Positions 1 through 10,300 of a stretch of 64,000 bases of DNA are shown in pieces. The translations under genes and the position numbers were made by a program. The first letter of the stretch is position 1; every line of letters begins with the position of its first letter. This DNA comes from WTGA01 sp965231865 (GTDB taxonomy: Bacteria > Pseudomonadota > Gammaproteobacteria > Arenicellales > Poriferihabitantaceae), in NCBI GenBank assembly GCA_965231865.1, contig CBDDOJ010000001.1, positions 558,001-622,000 on the forward strand. Reading direction: 5' to 3'. The notes below the pieces were generated by a model, which did no database searches, was not told the DNA's origin, and worked only from the letters and a program-made list of their open reading frames with translations.

Positions 1-1065
1 GCCGCTGTTCAATTGGTCAGGCATGGGGGACTCGAAGCCCTTTGCTACCGGGAAGATGTCCCCACTCCAGTTGCGGGGAATGGAGAAGTTCTGATCAAGG
101 TTGCCGCTGCCGGCATCAATAATACCGATATCAACACGCGCATCGGCTGGTACTCGAAAGAGGTCCGGGACAGTACCAGCACGGGAGGGGAAACCGGGTT
201 TGGACTGCTTGATGATGAAGATGCCGCCTGGTCCGATGTGCCCATCGCCTTTCCCCGTATTCAGGGTGCTGACTGCTGCGGAGTCATTGTAGAGACTGGA
301 CAAGGAGTTCATCCCGCAAGGGTCGGTGAGCGCGTAATCGTACGAAGCATGATGCACAGCGTTGACAGTCCTCCCTTTGAATGCCAAACATTCGGCTCGG
401 AGTGCGACGGGGCATTCGCCCAGTACACAAAGGCCCCTTCTGTGGAAACCCACAAAGTGGACTGTTCCTGGTCGGATGCGGAACTGGCCTCCATCCCATG
501 TGCCTACTCAACCGCAGAAAACATGTTGCACCGGGCGTCAGTGGGACCCGAACGCATACTGATCACGGGAGCTTCCGGTGGGGTTGGGTCTGCAGCTGTT
601 CAGCTTGCCAAACGCAGGGGAGCCCATGTGACTGCCATCGCCAGCGTATCCAAAACAGACAGCCTGCTCACAATCGGCGCCGACGAAGTGATCGACAGGA
701 ATACCACTGTTACGGATGCCTTTGGAACGGACCATTTTGATGTGGTGATTGATCTGGTTGCAGGACCGGCATGGCCGTCTCTGCTTGAGGTGCTGAAAAG
801 GGGCGGACGGTATGCCGCCGCAGGTGCGATTGCCGGACCATTGGTTGAACTCGATGTCCGCACTCTTTATCTCAAGGACCTGACACTGATCGGCTGTACA
901 TTCCAGGAGAATGTCGTATTTGAAAATCTTGTTCGCTACATTGAGCGCGGCGAAATTCGTCCCATCGTGGCCAAGACGTTTCCATTGAGTGATATCCGCA
1001 AGGCCCAGGTCGAATTTCTGGAAAAGAAATTTACCGGAAAACTCGTTCTTCTCCCTCCGGCCTGA
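1..1065 (+). CDS. MDR-family zinc-type/quinone oxidoreductase, 5' end cut by window
   Basis: Medium-chain dehydrogenase/reductase-like protein that probably reduces a quinone or carbonyl using NADPH. The reading frame is open to base 1 and begins AAVQLVRHGG, which matches the first residues of quinone oxidoreductases just after their Met, so only a few codons are missing. The N-terminal GroES-like part holds GADCCGVIVETG. The nucleotide-binding fold shows ITGASGGVGSAAVQLAKRRGA, the glycine-rich dinucleotide motif, followed by GADEVIDR. The catalytic zinc ligands of true alcohol dehydrogenases are not evident. It ends about 100 bases before the convergent hydrolase gene. The family is well supported; the substrate is unknown. 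Confidence 0.85.
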   Translation, partial: AAVQLVRHGGLEALCYREDVPTPVAGNGEVLIKVAAAGINNTDINTRIGWYSKEVRDSTSTGGETGFGLLDDEDAAWSDVPIAFPRIQGADCCGVIVETGQGVHPARVGERVIVRSMMHSVDSPPFECQTFGSECDGAFAQYTKAPSVETHKVDCSWSDAELASIPCAYSTAENMLHRASVGPERILITGASGGVGSAAVQLAKRRGAHVTAIASVSKTDSLLTIGADEVIDRNTTVTDAFGTDHFDVVIDLVAGPAWPSLLEVLKRGGRYAAAGAIAGPLVELDVRTLYLKDLTLIGCTFQENVVFENLVRYIERGEIRPIVAKTFPLSDIRKAQVEFLEKKFTGKLVLLPPA

Positions 1066-1161
1066 ATCGAACCCGGAACAGACCATTCCATTCGCTACAA
1101 AAGCCGGAAGTCATACCGATCATCGTGGCTGGAACCATGATGCCGGACCCCGTCGGTCCCC

Positions 1162-2028
1162 TCAACGATCCAAAATCAAACTCATCGATTTCCCAAAGAA
1201 TACGCTGTCGTCTTCGGCCAAACGTTCCAGTACGTCGAAGTGGTCGGCTTCGGGGACATCGTAACGCTCCATGGAACGTTCTGAAGTCGCGTACTGCGCG
1301 GCATACTGGTTGGACTGACGCAAAAATTCTGCGGTCTCACCGCCCCCCACTGCAATCAGTTGCGGGGCGTTTGTTACCGGAGGCTGAAAAACCGGGCTTT
1401 GCTCGATGGCTTCCGCTATATCCATCCGGGGACCCTGATTGAGCGAGGTATGCACCAAGGGTTCCAGTTCAAATACGCCGGAAACCGGAATTCCCCCACG
1501 CACAAGCCCCGTCGGCAATGCCGCATTGAATGCAGGCCAGTCCGTGGCCATCATCATCGCTGTCAGATGGCCACCAGCGGAATGCCCCATCACAAACAGC
1601 CTGTCCCTTGAAAAACCAAGGCCAGATGCGTTCAGCCAGGTCCATGCCACCGCCTTCCTGATTTGTGGTGGAATCTCGCCAATCCGTACAGATGGCGTAA
1701 GGCTGTAATTCAGGATGGCCACGGAAACACCGTTCCTGACAAAGGCTTCCGCAACAAAGCTGTACAGGTTTTTATCCCCGCGCTGCCAATACCCGCCATG
1801 GATATACATGACCACGGGGCCGTCCGGGTCGCCACCGGGAAAAAAATCCAGTTTCTCCCGCTCCCCCTCGCCATAGGCAAGATCCGTTCTCGCCCCGGAA
1901 CGAAGACGGTATGCTTCACTGCGGACCCTCCAGCCTTCTGCCATATCCGCAAAATCCGGGCCTCTGCGGGCAACCAGGTTATATTCCGCCTCAAGGGCCT
2001 CGGCGCTCATGCCGTTATATACATGCAC
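1162..2028 (-). CDS. Alpha/beta hydrolase, arylformamidase/esterase-like
   Basis: Serine hydrolase of the alpha/beta fold, about 288 residues. The oxyanion-hole motif MYIHGGYWQRG and the nucleophile elbow GHSAGGH are clear, and the C-terminal EADHFDVLE supplies the likely catalytic His. HGGYW with GHSAGG is typical of kynurenine formamidase-like and carboxylesterase proteins. I chose GTG at 2028 because GGAGAG lies just upstream (2031-2040); an ATG at 2010 (MSAEALEAEYN) is the alternative. No kynurenine pathway gene is nearby, so the substrate is open. It runs convergent to the oxidoreductase on its left. Confidence 0.85.
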   Translation of the reverse strand: MHVYNGMSAEALEAEYNLVARRGPDFADMAEGWRVRSEAYRLRSGARTDLAYGEGEREKLDFFPGGDPDGPVVMYIHGGYWQRGDKNLYSFVAEAFVRNGVSVAILNYSLTPSVRIGEIPPQIRKAVAWTWLNASGLGFSRDRLFVMGHSAGGHLTAMMMATDWPAFNAALPTGLVRGGIPVSGVFELEPLVHTSLNQGPRMDIAEAIEQSPVFQPPVTNAPQLIAVGGGETAEFLRQSNQYAAQYATSERSMERYDVPEADHFDVLERLAEDDSVFFGKSMSLILDR

Positions 2029-2574
2029 GGTGTCTCTCCACTGGAAGCAAGGGCTGCGGTTTGCGTTACAGCGACAGGGCAATGCCTTGTCGGTATTCGA
2101 CGGTCATCATTCGGGACCCAATGCAATCTGTTTGCCCGCATAAAGTCAGTGGTCCCCATGGGGAAACCTGCCGGTGTCCATGTGGTTCTATCCTGGTATA
2201 TCCTGACAGGCGAAACCGGGTCACCAACTGGCCCAATGACGACAGGTCCGGAAGCATACCACAGGGGTCCCGGACTCTTCGCCTTTCGATGGCCGATCTG
2301 ACACAAGTCGGCAGAACCCGGAAGCCATCTGTTGCTTTCTACGGGTCCGGCATCCGCCTGCCTGCATAAAGTGCCCGGGATTTTCCAATGACGGCGTCAT
2401 GGCGGTCCCTGTTTACGGAAAACAGGCGGAGTAAATGAACACAGCCCCACCGTGCGGTATGTTAAAATCCCGCGCGGTACAGGGAACCTTGCCGGCCCTT
2501 GCCCTGAAAATGAAACGGTTCCAACCCTCTCCGGAATGAGTACGGAATGAGTATTGAATGAGTATTGAATCCCT
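2029..2574. other. Intergenic region between hydrolase and def
   Basis: About 545 bases between divergent genes. No recognisable protein is seen in any frame. The only clear structure is at the right end: three copies plus a partial fourth of an 11-base unit (GGAATGAGTAC and variants) at 2533-2574, ending at the def start codon. Confidence 0.5.
2533..2574 (+). repeat. Short tandem repeat (11-bp unit, 3.8 copies) abutting the def start
   Basis: The units GGAATGAGTAC, GGAATGAGTAT, TGAATGAGTAT and the partial TGAATCCCT follow one another without a gap up to the ATG at 2575. They fill the space where the ribosome binding site of def should be. The only purine-rich candidates are the repeated GGAATGAG/TGAATGAG segments. 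Confidence 0.8.
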
Positions 2575-3150
2575 ATGGCAGTAAGAGAAATACTGCAGAT
2601 CGGTCATCCGGTTCTTGCGACCCGGGCCCGGGAAGTGGATGAAAGCAGCATCCGTTCGCTGCAAGTACAGAACTGGATTGATGATATGGTTGACACCATG
2701 AGAGCAGCCAATGGTGCAGGGATTGCGGCCAATCAGGTTGGTATTCCCTATCGACTGTTTGTCGTTGAAGTCGAAAACAATCCGAGATACCCCTATAAAC
2801 CTGTCACCCCATTGACAATCCTCATCAACCCGTCAATCAGGGTTCTCTCCGACAACACTTTTGAATCCAATGAGGGTTGTCTGTCCGTGCCCAATCTCCG
2901 TGCCAACGTCACCCGGTATCTCGAAATCGCTGTCTCTGGATTTGACCGCAAAGGTGAACATCAATCGTTTGAAGTCCGTGGCTATTCAGCCTGCACATGG
3001 CAACATGAAAATGACCATCTTGATGGTATTTTGTTTCCGCACAGAGTCACTGACCCAACGTCTTTTTGCTCATGGTCGGTATTTCAGGAGTTTCGCCAGG
3101 CCGAATTTTCCGAACAGGTCTGTCAGCTTGTCCAGAAATGGGGGAGCTGA
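2575..3150 (+). CDS. def: Peptide deformylase
   Basis: Removes the formyl group from the N-terminal methionine of new proteins; a metalloenzyme of the cytosol. All three family motifs are present: GAGIAANQVG (motif 1, residues about 46-55), EGCLSVP (motif 2, with the metal-binding Cys) and QHENDHLDG (motif 3, HExxH with two metal His and the catalytic Glu). Length 191 residues, slightly longer than the usual 165-185 because of a C-terminal helix. The start ATG sits at the end of a small tandem repeat and has no strong Shine-Dalgarno sequence. It is not next to fmt, so it may be one of two deformylases in the genome; this is inference. Confidence 0.95.
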   Translation: MAVREILQIGHPVLATRAREVDESSIRSLQVQNWIDDMVDTMRAANGAGIAANQVGIPYRLFVVEVENNPRYPYKPVTPLTILINPSIRVLSDNTFESNEGCLSVPNLRANVTRYLEIAVSGFDRKGEHQSFEVRGYSACTWQHENDHLDGILFPHRVTDPTSFCSWSVFQEFRQAEFSEQVCQLVQKWGS

Positions 3151-3427
3151 CCGCTGTTTTTCCCTGGCCTTGGTTGAAAACCGCATTTGTCCCGCTTTTT
3201 CTTCATGGGCAAAATGCCCCAACCCCTGTTTTCAATGACTTCCGGGTCCCTCGTCTGGAAAGGAGCTTCAATCATTGCCGAATCCGGCATTCATGCATTT
3301 TCAAAGAGCATCCGCGATCCGGCAAACCGTGAGCCGTGACCCGCCCGGGGTCATATCCTGTAGAATCACTCCATCTTCGGAAAGTCATCAAGCACCCCGT
3401 TCACCCTGACCCGTTTTCGAATCGAAC

Positions 3428-4432
3428 ATGAACTCATCCACCCAATTCCTGTATCTGTCACGGGAAACCCTTGAATCGTTAAACATCACTACCGATGAAG
3501 TCATCGCGTGCATGGAACACCTGATGCGCGGCCTGAAACAGTCCCGGGTGTGGCATGCGCCGAAATCGGTGATTCAGCCGGACGACGACAGATATATGAT
3601 GTCGACACTGTCCGCTGCACAGGACCCTCCCTATCTGGCAGTCAAGTCTGTAGTACTGAATCCGCACAATACAGACAGGGGACTGCCACAAATAAATGGA
3701 CTGATTATGGTGCTGGACAGCGAAACGGGTATCCCGGTCGCGGTGGTTGACGGCAACTGGATAACCGCTATTCGTACCGCCGGTGCCAGTGCCGTAGCCG
3801 CCCGTCGTTTGGCACGCCCGGATTCCGAAGTCATGGCGTTTGTCGGCTGCGGCGTACAGGCCCACAGCCACCTGAAACTGTTTGCTGACCTGTTTTCATT
3901 GAAAGAAATTCGTGCTTTTGGCCGGGGCCGTGCCAACCGGGATGCATTGTGTCGTACAGCACAGGAGATGGGGCTTGAGACGGTGGCAAGCACGACCGCG
4001 CATGCGGCTGTGGATAACGCCGACATCGTTGTCTCATCGGTTACGATCACGGCAAAAATCGATCCATTTATTGACCCGCACTGGTTGAGGCCCGGTGCAT
4101 TCATTTCTTCCACGGATATGGCGATTCCCTGGATGCAGGAGGGAATGTCAGCATTTGACCGGATCATTATTGATGACCGGGAGCAGGAATCCTCCATGCC
4201 GAATCCGATGGTGGATATCCGTCTTGTCAGCGGAGATATAGCAGAACTGGTCAATGGTGAGGCAGTCGGCCGTACCAGGGAGAAACAGCGTACCGCGTTT
4301 ATCTTCCGTGGGCTCGCGCTGGGGGATCTGGCATTGGCCGGTCTTTCGGTAGACAAGGCCCGGGCCAATTCGACAGGAGAAGTTCTTGGGGCATCTTGCC
4401 AAGTGTTGCCGATTACAAGAGCGTCCTCATAA
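3428..4432 (+). CDS. Ornithine cyclodeaminase / mu-crystallin family protein
   Basis: Member of the ornithine cyclodeaminase/mu-crystallin family (334 residues), NAD(P)-dependent enzymes acting on amino acids or imines: ornithine or lysine cyclodeaminase, alanine dehydrogenase, ketimine reductase. The Rossmann motif VGCGVQAHSHL is at about residues 138-148; upstream GNWITAIRTAGASAVAARRLA is the family's substrate/cofactor-binding stretch, and GDIAEL lies near the C-terminus. The gene stands alone, with no amino-acid catabolic neighbours that would fix the substrate, so only the family is assigned. Confidence 0.88.
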   Translation: MNSSTQFLYLSRETLESLNITTDEVIACMEHLMRGLKQSRVWHAPKSVIQPDDDRYMMSTLSAAQDPPYLAVKSVVLNPHNTDRGLPQINGLIMVLDSETGIPVAVVDGNWITAIRTAGASAVAARRLARPDSEVMAFVGCGVQAHSHLKLFADLFSLKEIRAFGRGRANRDALCRTAQEMGLETVASTTAHAAVDNADIVVSSVTITAKIDPFIDPHWLRPGAFISSTDMAIPWMQEGMSAFDRIIIDDREQESSMPNPMVDIRLVSGDIAELVNGEAVGRTREKQRTAFIFRGLALGDLALAGLSVDKARANSTGEVLGASCQVLPITRASS

Positions 4433-5106
4433 GAGAGAAAACCGGATTGCACTCTCCCAATATCCGGTACATCCCCATCGACATGTCCGGTAAAAGCTGC
4501 CGTGGAATTGCGGGGACAGAGAGAGGGTCTCCCGTATCCCGTATGCCTTCGGGTCTGGTATGATTACTGAACGATATCCATTCCGTGGCATAATCGGGCC
4601 AAATCGTCCAAAGGGCTGCCTCACCGCCTAAGAACCGGGGTCGGGGAACGGGAGTAACCGAACCGGGAGCATCAGACGGACTGGATGACAGCCTGGCAGG
4701 CTCCTGTTTTAGCCAAAAAGGTGACCGTACCTGCTGGCCATTTTGATCGACATGGAAGCCTGGGCCAATCACAACTCATTGCCATGTAAAGGCAGGTTTC
4801 CGTCCGGGATGGGCAATGCCTCCAATGACGGAACCGTGGCCAGATTATGCGGACATCCCCGGCCAGGCCACATTCTTCAGCTTCCAGATTCGTTGGGCGA
4901 CTCACTCTTTTCTTGAAGAGAGTGAAAAATAAAACACAAAAAAACAATGAAATACATCAATTATATAATGTATAAAATGATTCAAATCAAAAACGCAGCA
5001 GGTGGATCCTTCAGAATATTGACTCTAACTTTCAAGGTGGGCATACTGGTATGGGTATTCCGCCCTAAAGTGGGTATCAAATACCAACCACTAACTGGAG
5101 TTGTTT
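4433..5106. other. Intergenic region before the universal stress gene
   Basis: About 670 bases without a credible gene; short open frames here have no recognisable motifs. The left half has base composition like its neighbours; from about 4920 the sequence turns AT-rich. A sigma-70-like promoter is visible at 5019-5047 and a short inverted repeat GGTAT-CAA-ATACC lies just before the usp gene. Confidence 0.5.
5019..5047 (+). promoter_or_regulatory. Candidate sigma-70 promoter for the usp gene
   Basis: TTGACT (5019-5024) and CATACT (5042-5047) are separated by 17 bases, close to the sigma-70 consensus. It lies about 60 bases upstream of the usp start, in an AT-rich spacer. Predicted from sequence only. 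Confidence 0.4.
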
Positions 5107-5541
5107 ATGTCGAATAAGATACTGGTAGCATTAGACGGTAGCGATGGAGGCAAGCGAGCATTGCAGGCTGCCGCCGCCTACGCCAAATTAACATCCTCTG
5201 ATCTGGTTTTGACTTATGTCATCGACTGGTCGCCATATAGCTTTCACACCCCCGAAGAACTGGAAGAACGGCATAAGCGCCGTGAATCGGAAATTCAAAG
5301 GGCGAATGACTTGATTCTTGATACGGAAGCGGGATCCCTGAAGGACTCAGGATTAGTTGTAGAAACGGTAGTGCGTCACGGAAAAATAGCCGAAACACTC
5401 AATGAACTGGCCGATGAATACGGTGTGTCCCAAGTCTATATCGGCCGTCTCGGTGAATCCCGTGTACATTCCATGATTTTTGGGAGTGTGACGGCTGCAC
5501 TGGTGCAATCATCCACTGTTCCTGTGACGGTAGTCCCCTAG
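5107..5541 (+). CDS. Universal stress protein, UspA family
   Basis: Small cytoplasmic stress protein of 144 residues. It begins KILVALDGSDGGKRAL, the usual first strand and Asp of the family. Near the C-terminus it carries G-2x-G-9x-G-S (IGRLGESRVHSMIFGSV), the ATP-binding signature of UspFG/MJ0577-type members. The start is ATG 5107 because GGAG precedes it by six bases; a TTG six bases earlier is less likely. It is followed by a sodium:alanine symporter gene on the same strand, with a 170-base AT-rich spacer in between, so the two may be separate units. Confidence 0.92.
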   Translation: MSNKILVALDGSDGGKRALQAAAAYAKLTSSDLVLTYVIDWSPYSFHTPEELEERHKRRESEIQRANDLILDTEAGSLKDSGLVVETVVRHGKIAETLNELADEYGVSQVYIGRLGESRVHSMIFGSVTAALVQSSTVPVTVVP

Positions 5542-5546
5542 AAGCT

Positions 5547-5648
5547 TGTCCGAGAACAGCATAAATTCGGAATTTTTAAAATAGATAAACATTGACATAA
5601 TCAAATAATTAAAAAAACAAATTTTTGAAAATAATGATCTCTCGGACA
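5547..5648. repeat. Inverted repeat flanking an AT-rich spacer (possible MITE-like remnant)
   Basis: TGTCCGAGA at 5547-5555 is repeated in inverse orientation as TCTCGGACA at 5640-5648, with an AT-rich middle of about 84 bases. Flanking GC/GCT bases extend the similarity imperfectly. The layout resembles a small non-autonomous element or a long-range hairpin. No target duplication could be assigned. Confidence 0.4.
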
Positions 5649-5713
5649 GCCTCCCAGTCAACCAGCTGGAAATATCAAGAACTACTTAAATAAAGAATAA
5701 AGAGGAAAAGATA

Positions 5714-7213
5714 ATGAAACGAATCTATTTTTTGCTGGGGTTGTTCCTGTATTCAATTACAAGCGCCCATGCGGGCATCGACGAGGCCATTAATGCGGCA
5801 ACGGCCCCGATCGCTTCTTTGATCGGAACAATCGTATTTTTTAAAATCCCTATTTTTGGAGCACAGTTGCCAGTGGTTGTTCTATGGCTGGTTGCCGGTG
5901 CGGTATTTTTTACCGTTTATATGGGGTTCATTAATATACGGGGATTCAAGCATGCCATCTCATTAATCAAGGGGGACTATTCCGACCCGAACAGCCATGG
6001 TGAGGTTTCGCACTTCCAGGCGCTGGCCACCGCAGTATCCGGTACGGTTGGGATCGGTAACATTGGTGGTGTCGCTGTAGCCGTCACAGTGGGCGGACCA
6101 GGCGCAACCTTCTGGCTGATCCTGGCTGGTTTCCTTGGCATGTCTACAAAATTCGTGGAATGTACGCTGGGGGTAAAGTACAGGAAGGAATTTGAAGACG
6201 GCCACGTCTCGGGTGGTCCCATGTATTACCTGAGGCAGGGATTCAAAGACCGTGACATGGAAGGCTTTGGCAAGTTTATGGGGACCCTGTACGCCATTGG
6301 CATCTTTATCGGGGCATTGGGTATCGGCAATATGTTCCAGTCCAACCAGGCATATGTGCAGCTCAATAACGTATCCGGCGGTGCCCTGGATGGGCTGGGG
6401 TGGCTGGTCGGACTGATTTTGGCCGCCGTTGTCTTTTCAGTCATCGTAGGCGGCATCAAGTCAATCGCGAAAGTAACCGAAAAGATCGTTCCGTTTATGG
6501 CTGTGTTCTACTGCCTGTTTGCGATCATCGTCATTCTCATGAATGCCAACACCATTCCCCAGGTCATTGCCAATATCTTTACGGGTGCTTTCACCGGTGA
6601 AGGGGTAGCAGGCGGAGCCCTGGGAGCGATGATTATCGGTTTCCAGCGGGCGGTGTTTTCAAACGAAGCCGGTATCGGATCTGCATCCATCGCGCACTCC
6701 GCTGTGAAAACCAACGAACCCATTACTGAAGGCGTTGTATCACTGCTGGAACCTTTCATTGACACGATCATTATCTGTACGATCACCGCACTGGTTATCG
6801 GCACTGCCCAGGTAGCTGAACCCGGTTTCGCCGGAGATGCACAGGGAGTGGCCATGACTTCTGCCGCCTTCGAGCGTGAGTTTTCCTGGTTCCCCATCCC
6901 TCTGGCTTTTGCTGCATTGCTGTTTGCATTCTCTACCATGATTTCATGGTCCTACTACGGGTTGAAAGGATGGACCTACATGTTTGGTGAAGGAGAGAGG
7001 GGCCAGACCATATACAAACTGATGTTCTGTGCTTTCGTCGCCCTGGGTTGCGTGGTTCAGCTGGGACCCATCCTTGACATTTCGGATGCCCTGGTATTCC
7101 TGATCTGTGTTCCCAACATCCTGGGCCTGTACTTCCTTGCCCCCATAGTCAAACGGGATATGCAGTCCTATTTCGCAAGGATCGAGAGTGGGGAAATCAA
7201 AAAATACAAATAA
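5714..7213 (+). CDS. Sodium:alanine (amino acid) symporter, AGCS family
   Basis: Inner-membrane carrier that couples uptake of alanine or glycine to sodium (AGCS family, AlsT/DagA/YaaJ-like), 499 residues. Conserved stretches include GTVGIGNIGGVAVAVTVGGPGATFW, FLGMSTKFVECTLGVKYR, GGPMYYLRQG and FQRAVFSNEAGIGSASIAHS, all family signatures lining the transport path. About ten hydrophobic segments are visible. The first 20 residues look like a signal peptide ending AHA. AGAGGAAAAG lies seven bases before the ATG. A strong terminator follows at 7248-7278, so it is probably monocistronic or co-transcribed with the usp gene. Confidence 0.94.
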   Translation: MKRIYFLLGLFLYSITSAHAGIDEAINAATAPIASLIGTIVFFKIPIFGAQLPVVVLWLVAGAVFFTVYMGFINIRGFKHAISLIKGDYSDPNSHGEVSHFQALATAVSGTVGIGNIGGVAVAVTVGGPGATFWLILAGFLGMSTKFVECTLGVKYRKEFEDGHVSGGPMYYLRQGFKDRDMEGFGKFMGTLYAIGIFIGALGIGNMFQSNQAYVQLNNVSGGALDGLGWLVGLILAAVVFSVIVGGIKSIAKVTEKIVPFMAVFYCLFAIIVILMNANTIPQVIANIFTGAFTGEGVAGGALGAMIIGFQRAVFSNEAGIGSASIAHSAVKTNEPITEGVVSLLEPFIDTIIICTITALVIGTAQVAEPGFAGDAQGVAMTSAAFEREFSWFPIPLAFAALLFAFSTMISWSYYGLKGWTYMFGEGERGQTIYKLMFCAFVALGCVVQLGPILDISDALVFLICVPNILGLYFLAPIVKRDMQSYFARIESGEIKKYK

Positions 7214-7247
7214 CCGATTAGATACCGGATATTTTTACATTCCATCC

Positions 7248-7278
7248 AAGGCCGCATTCAACATGCGGCCTTTTTTTT
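7248..7278 (+). terminator. Rho-independent terminator after the AGCS symporter
   Basis: Perfect 10-bp stem AAGGCCGCAT/ATGCGGCCTT with loop TCAAC, followed by a run of eight T. It closes the plus-strand unit; the next gene is convergent. Confidence 0.9.
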
Positions 7279-7383
7279 CGCCCAACGAATCAACCGGGAG
7301 TCGGCATCTGCCAGGAGGGAGACAGCGGAAACCGTTTGGTTTCTGACAACCGACAGGAATACCGGCCAGCAGACACCACAGTT

Positions 7384-10300
7384 TTACAGGAAGTTGTCCT
7401 TCCTTTCTTCTCCTGTCGTCTTTGAATACTCATCCAGCCAGCAGAAGGTGTTAACCAGCTTCATCTGCTCGACGGTGCCACACGGAATTTCCAGCAGCCT
7501 CGGGCTCACCACCACAACGGCCAGGCATTGTGCGCGGGAAACCGCAACATTCAGGCGGTTCTTGCTGTACAGGAATTCAATGTGGCGCGGCAGGTCTTCA
7601 GCGCTGGATGTCACCATGGAAATCAGAACCACGGGAGCTTCCTGCCCTTGAAACTTGTCAACAGTGCCAACCCTGGCGTAATCCGGCAGGATGGAGCGCA
7701 GATAATTCACCTGCACATTGTAGGGAGTCACCACCAGAATGTCCTCTTCGGTGATTGGCCGCACACTGCTGTCCTGGTCTGTAAACCCGGACCCAAGCAA
7801 GGCGTGATATTTGGCTTTGATGATCTCGCCCTCTTCCACGCTCTTTTGGGAGCAACCATCATGCTCGGCAGGGATCACCACAATGCCTTCATTGGGCAGA
7901 TCAACATCCTGAAGGTCCAGACTCCGCCCGGTAGTGCTTTCATGGGCAGTCAAACGCCCATCATAAAAGGCATCAGAAATAAATTGGCAGATACTCGGAC
8001 GCATGCGCCATGTCTGGCCAAGAAAGATACCGCGCTCTGCAGGGATGGTGGAATGATCCCCCAGCAAAAACTCCAGTACTGACAATCCGGCTTCCCCGGG
8101 ATGCGTGCCTTGAACGGGCTGGCCCAGCTGCATCTGGTCCCCTACCAGAATGATGTTCCGGGTGGCCGTTGCCATGGCAACGACATTGGCGGTCGCAACC
8201 TGTCCGGCCTCATCAATGAACAGATAATCCAGTTGGCCATGAAAATGCGAACTGGAAAAGGCCCACGCTGTCCCGGCAAACAGGTCAGCGTCACGCTTCA
8301 TATTCTCGGTCCTGGTTTCTGATTGGATAAACCGGCCATCAAAAACCGTCTCAACATTGCCCCGGCTGGCTTTTTTGATGCCCTGGAACTGCACGCCTTG
8401 TTCGATGGCGACGTTTTCGACCTTTTTCAGTAAATTATGAATGGCCTTGTGCGAGTTGGAGGTAATGCCGATCTTTTGGCCACGTTTGATCAACTCCACA
8501 ATGATGTGGCTGCTGGTGTAGGTTTTACCTGCGCCGGGTGGGCCCTGGATAAAGAGATAACTGTTCTCCAGCCCGGCGATGGCTTCCAATGCATCCCGCT
8601 GCAGGTCCTGTGAGGCAATCACCCTTTCGCCCGGTTGCCTGCCCTGAATACGCGGCAGATTGCGGGCCAAAAGTTCTGTGGCGGCATGTATGGTTTCCGG
8701 TGCTTCCAGCACATGGTCAGCATAGCGGTAAATCGCCGCGCGGATGATCCGGCTGTCAACGGGTCCCGGCGGGCCAATGGACAGGCTTTCCGGCAACGGA
8801 TCTCTGTTGGCCCCGCGCTTGATTCTGACGATGCAGGCATTCTCATCAATCCCGGCAATGGTGCCTACGCTTTCCATGACGGCGATGTTGATGGCCGGTG
8901 TGCCGACCTTCAGCTTGTATTCCTGTGACGGGAAGCGATAGGTGTAAATCAGGGAACGCTTTTCGGGTTCGGGAACACCAATCCGGTGCAAGCCACCCAG
9001 ACATTCCGTGTCGTCAATCAGTTCATCCTCAAACTTCTCCTGACGCTCAAAGCTGGCCCACCATTGCGGCTTGGCTTCCCGGTTGTGAAACTCCAGCAAA
9101 TGGGGCAGGCGCTCATTGACTGGAGACGGGTCTTCGCCAGTCACACCCAATCGAATCTGATACTTCTCATATTCGATTTCCCAGTCCTTGCGCTGCAACG
9201 CTTCTTCCTCAACCTCTTCAGGCAAACCTTTAAACCACGGTGCATCATCGGGCCTGAGGAGAAGCAGCCAGTCGCGGAGCAAGTGGGTGGAGACACAGTC
9301 CACCTCGTTATAATCGGCAATCTCCTGCAGCAATGTATCGGCACGGGTTTCACGCCATTCGTTGTAGACGGCGATGCTGTCAGCTGCCGTTGCCACCGCA
9401 TTGGCCCGCTTATCCATGTAGAAGGTCTCTAAATTCTTAATGGAATACCCGGATTCAGAGGTGCGAATGCTCTCACGCACCACCAGATACAGATCGATGA
9501 ATTTTTGATTGCGGAGCAGATTGTCCAACTGCTCTTCACAGACCGCATAACGACAGGCCAGCCTTTTGAGCGCAGTGGTTTCATAGTGATTATAGTGGTA
9601 GACATGGGCGTGTGGATGCACCGCCAGGTGATCGGCTAAAAAGCCCATGAAACGTTTGAAGGTTTCTTTTTCTTCTTCATGGTCGTGGGCCCAGAACGGC
9701 TTGAACAACTTTTCACCATCATTGGAATAATACACCCCAAACAGATATTCCAGGCCATTGGGATATAGCGGATCGCCCTCCATGTCGAAAAACAGATCGC
9801 CATCATCCGGCACAGGCAGACGGGTGAAGCCTTTGCCCGGCAGGAAGGGAATAATCTCGTACCGGTCTTCCCCTGTGGTCGCTTTGTGATTTTGCAGGAC
9901 CGCCTGTGAACGCAGGCGCAGGAACACATCATGGTTGAGACTGGGGGTCTTGGTGTCCGGCGTGGTCGCTGCCAGGTCCGCCACGGTATGAATCCCGGCT
10001 TTCCGCAGCTTATCCATCTGTGAACGCCGGATATTGGCCACAAGACTCAAATGATCATCTTCCTCCCATCGTGCCTTACAACCATCCCGCCATTGGCAAA
10101 AATTACAGTGACTGCATGGCTCGGGGCAAGAATCTGCAGGCAAGCGCTGGAGATAGTTTTCAAAGCGGCCTTTCGCGCAGGTATAGTAATAGAGGAAGTC
10201 ATCCACACGGAAACTGTGTTTTTCGTGATCGCCTAAAAACAGGTGCATGTTGGCCGGACGAAAGCCTTGCAAGTCTGCCAGCAACTCGGAATAAACACAC

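Noticed and set aside
4413..4947. Minus-strand open frames of 91-119 codons before the usp gene
   Set aside because: No family similarity, no RBS, and overlap with the end of the cyclodeaminase-family gene; treated as non-coding.
5542..5713. Glycine or other riboswitch in the leader of the AGCS symporter
   Set aside because: The leader is AT-rich without the conserved glycine-aptamer segments.
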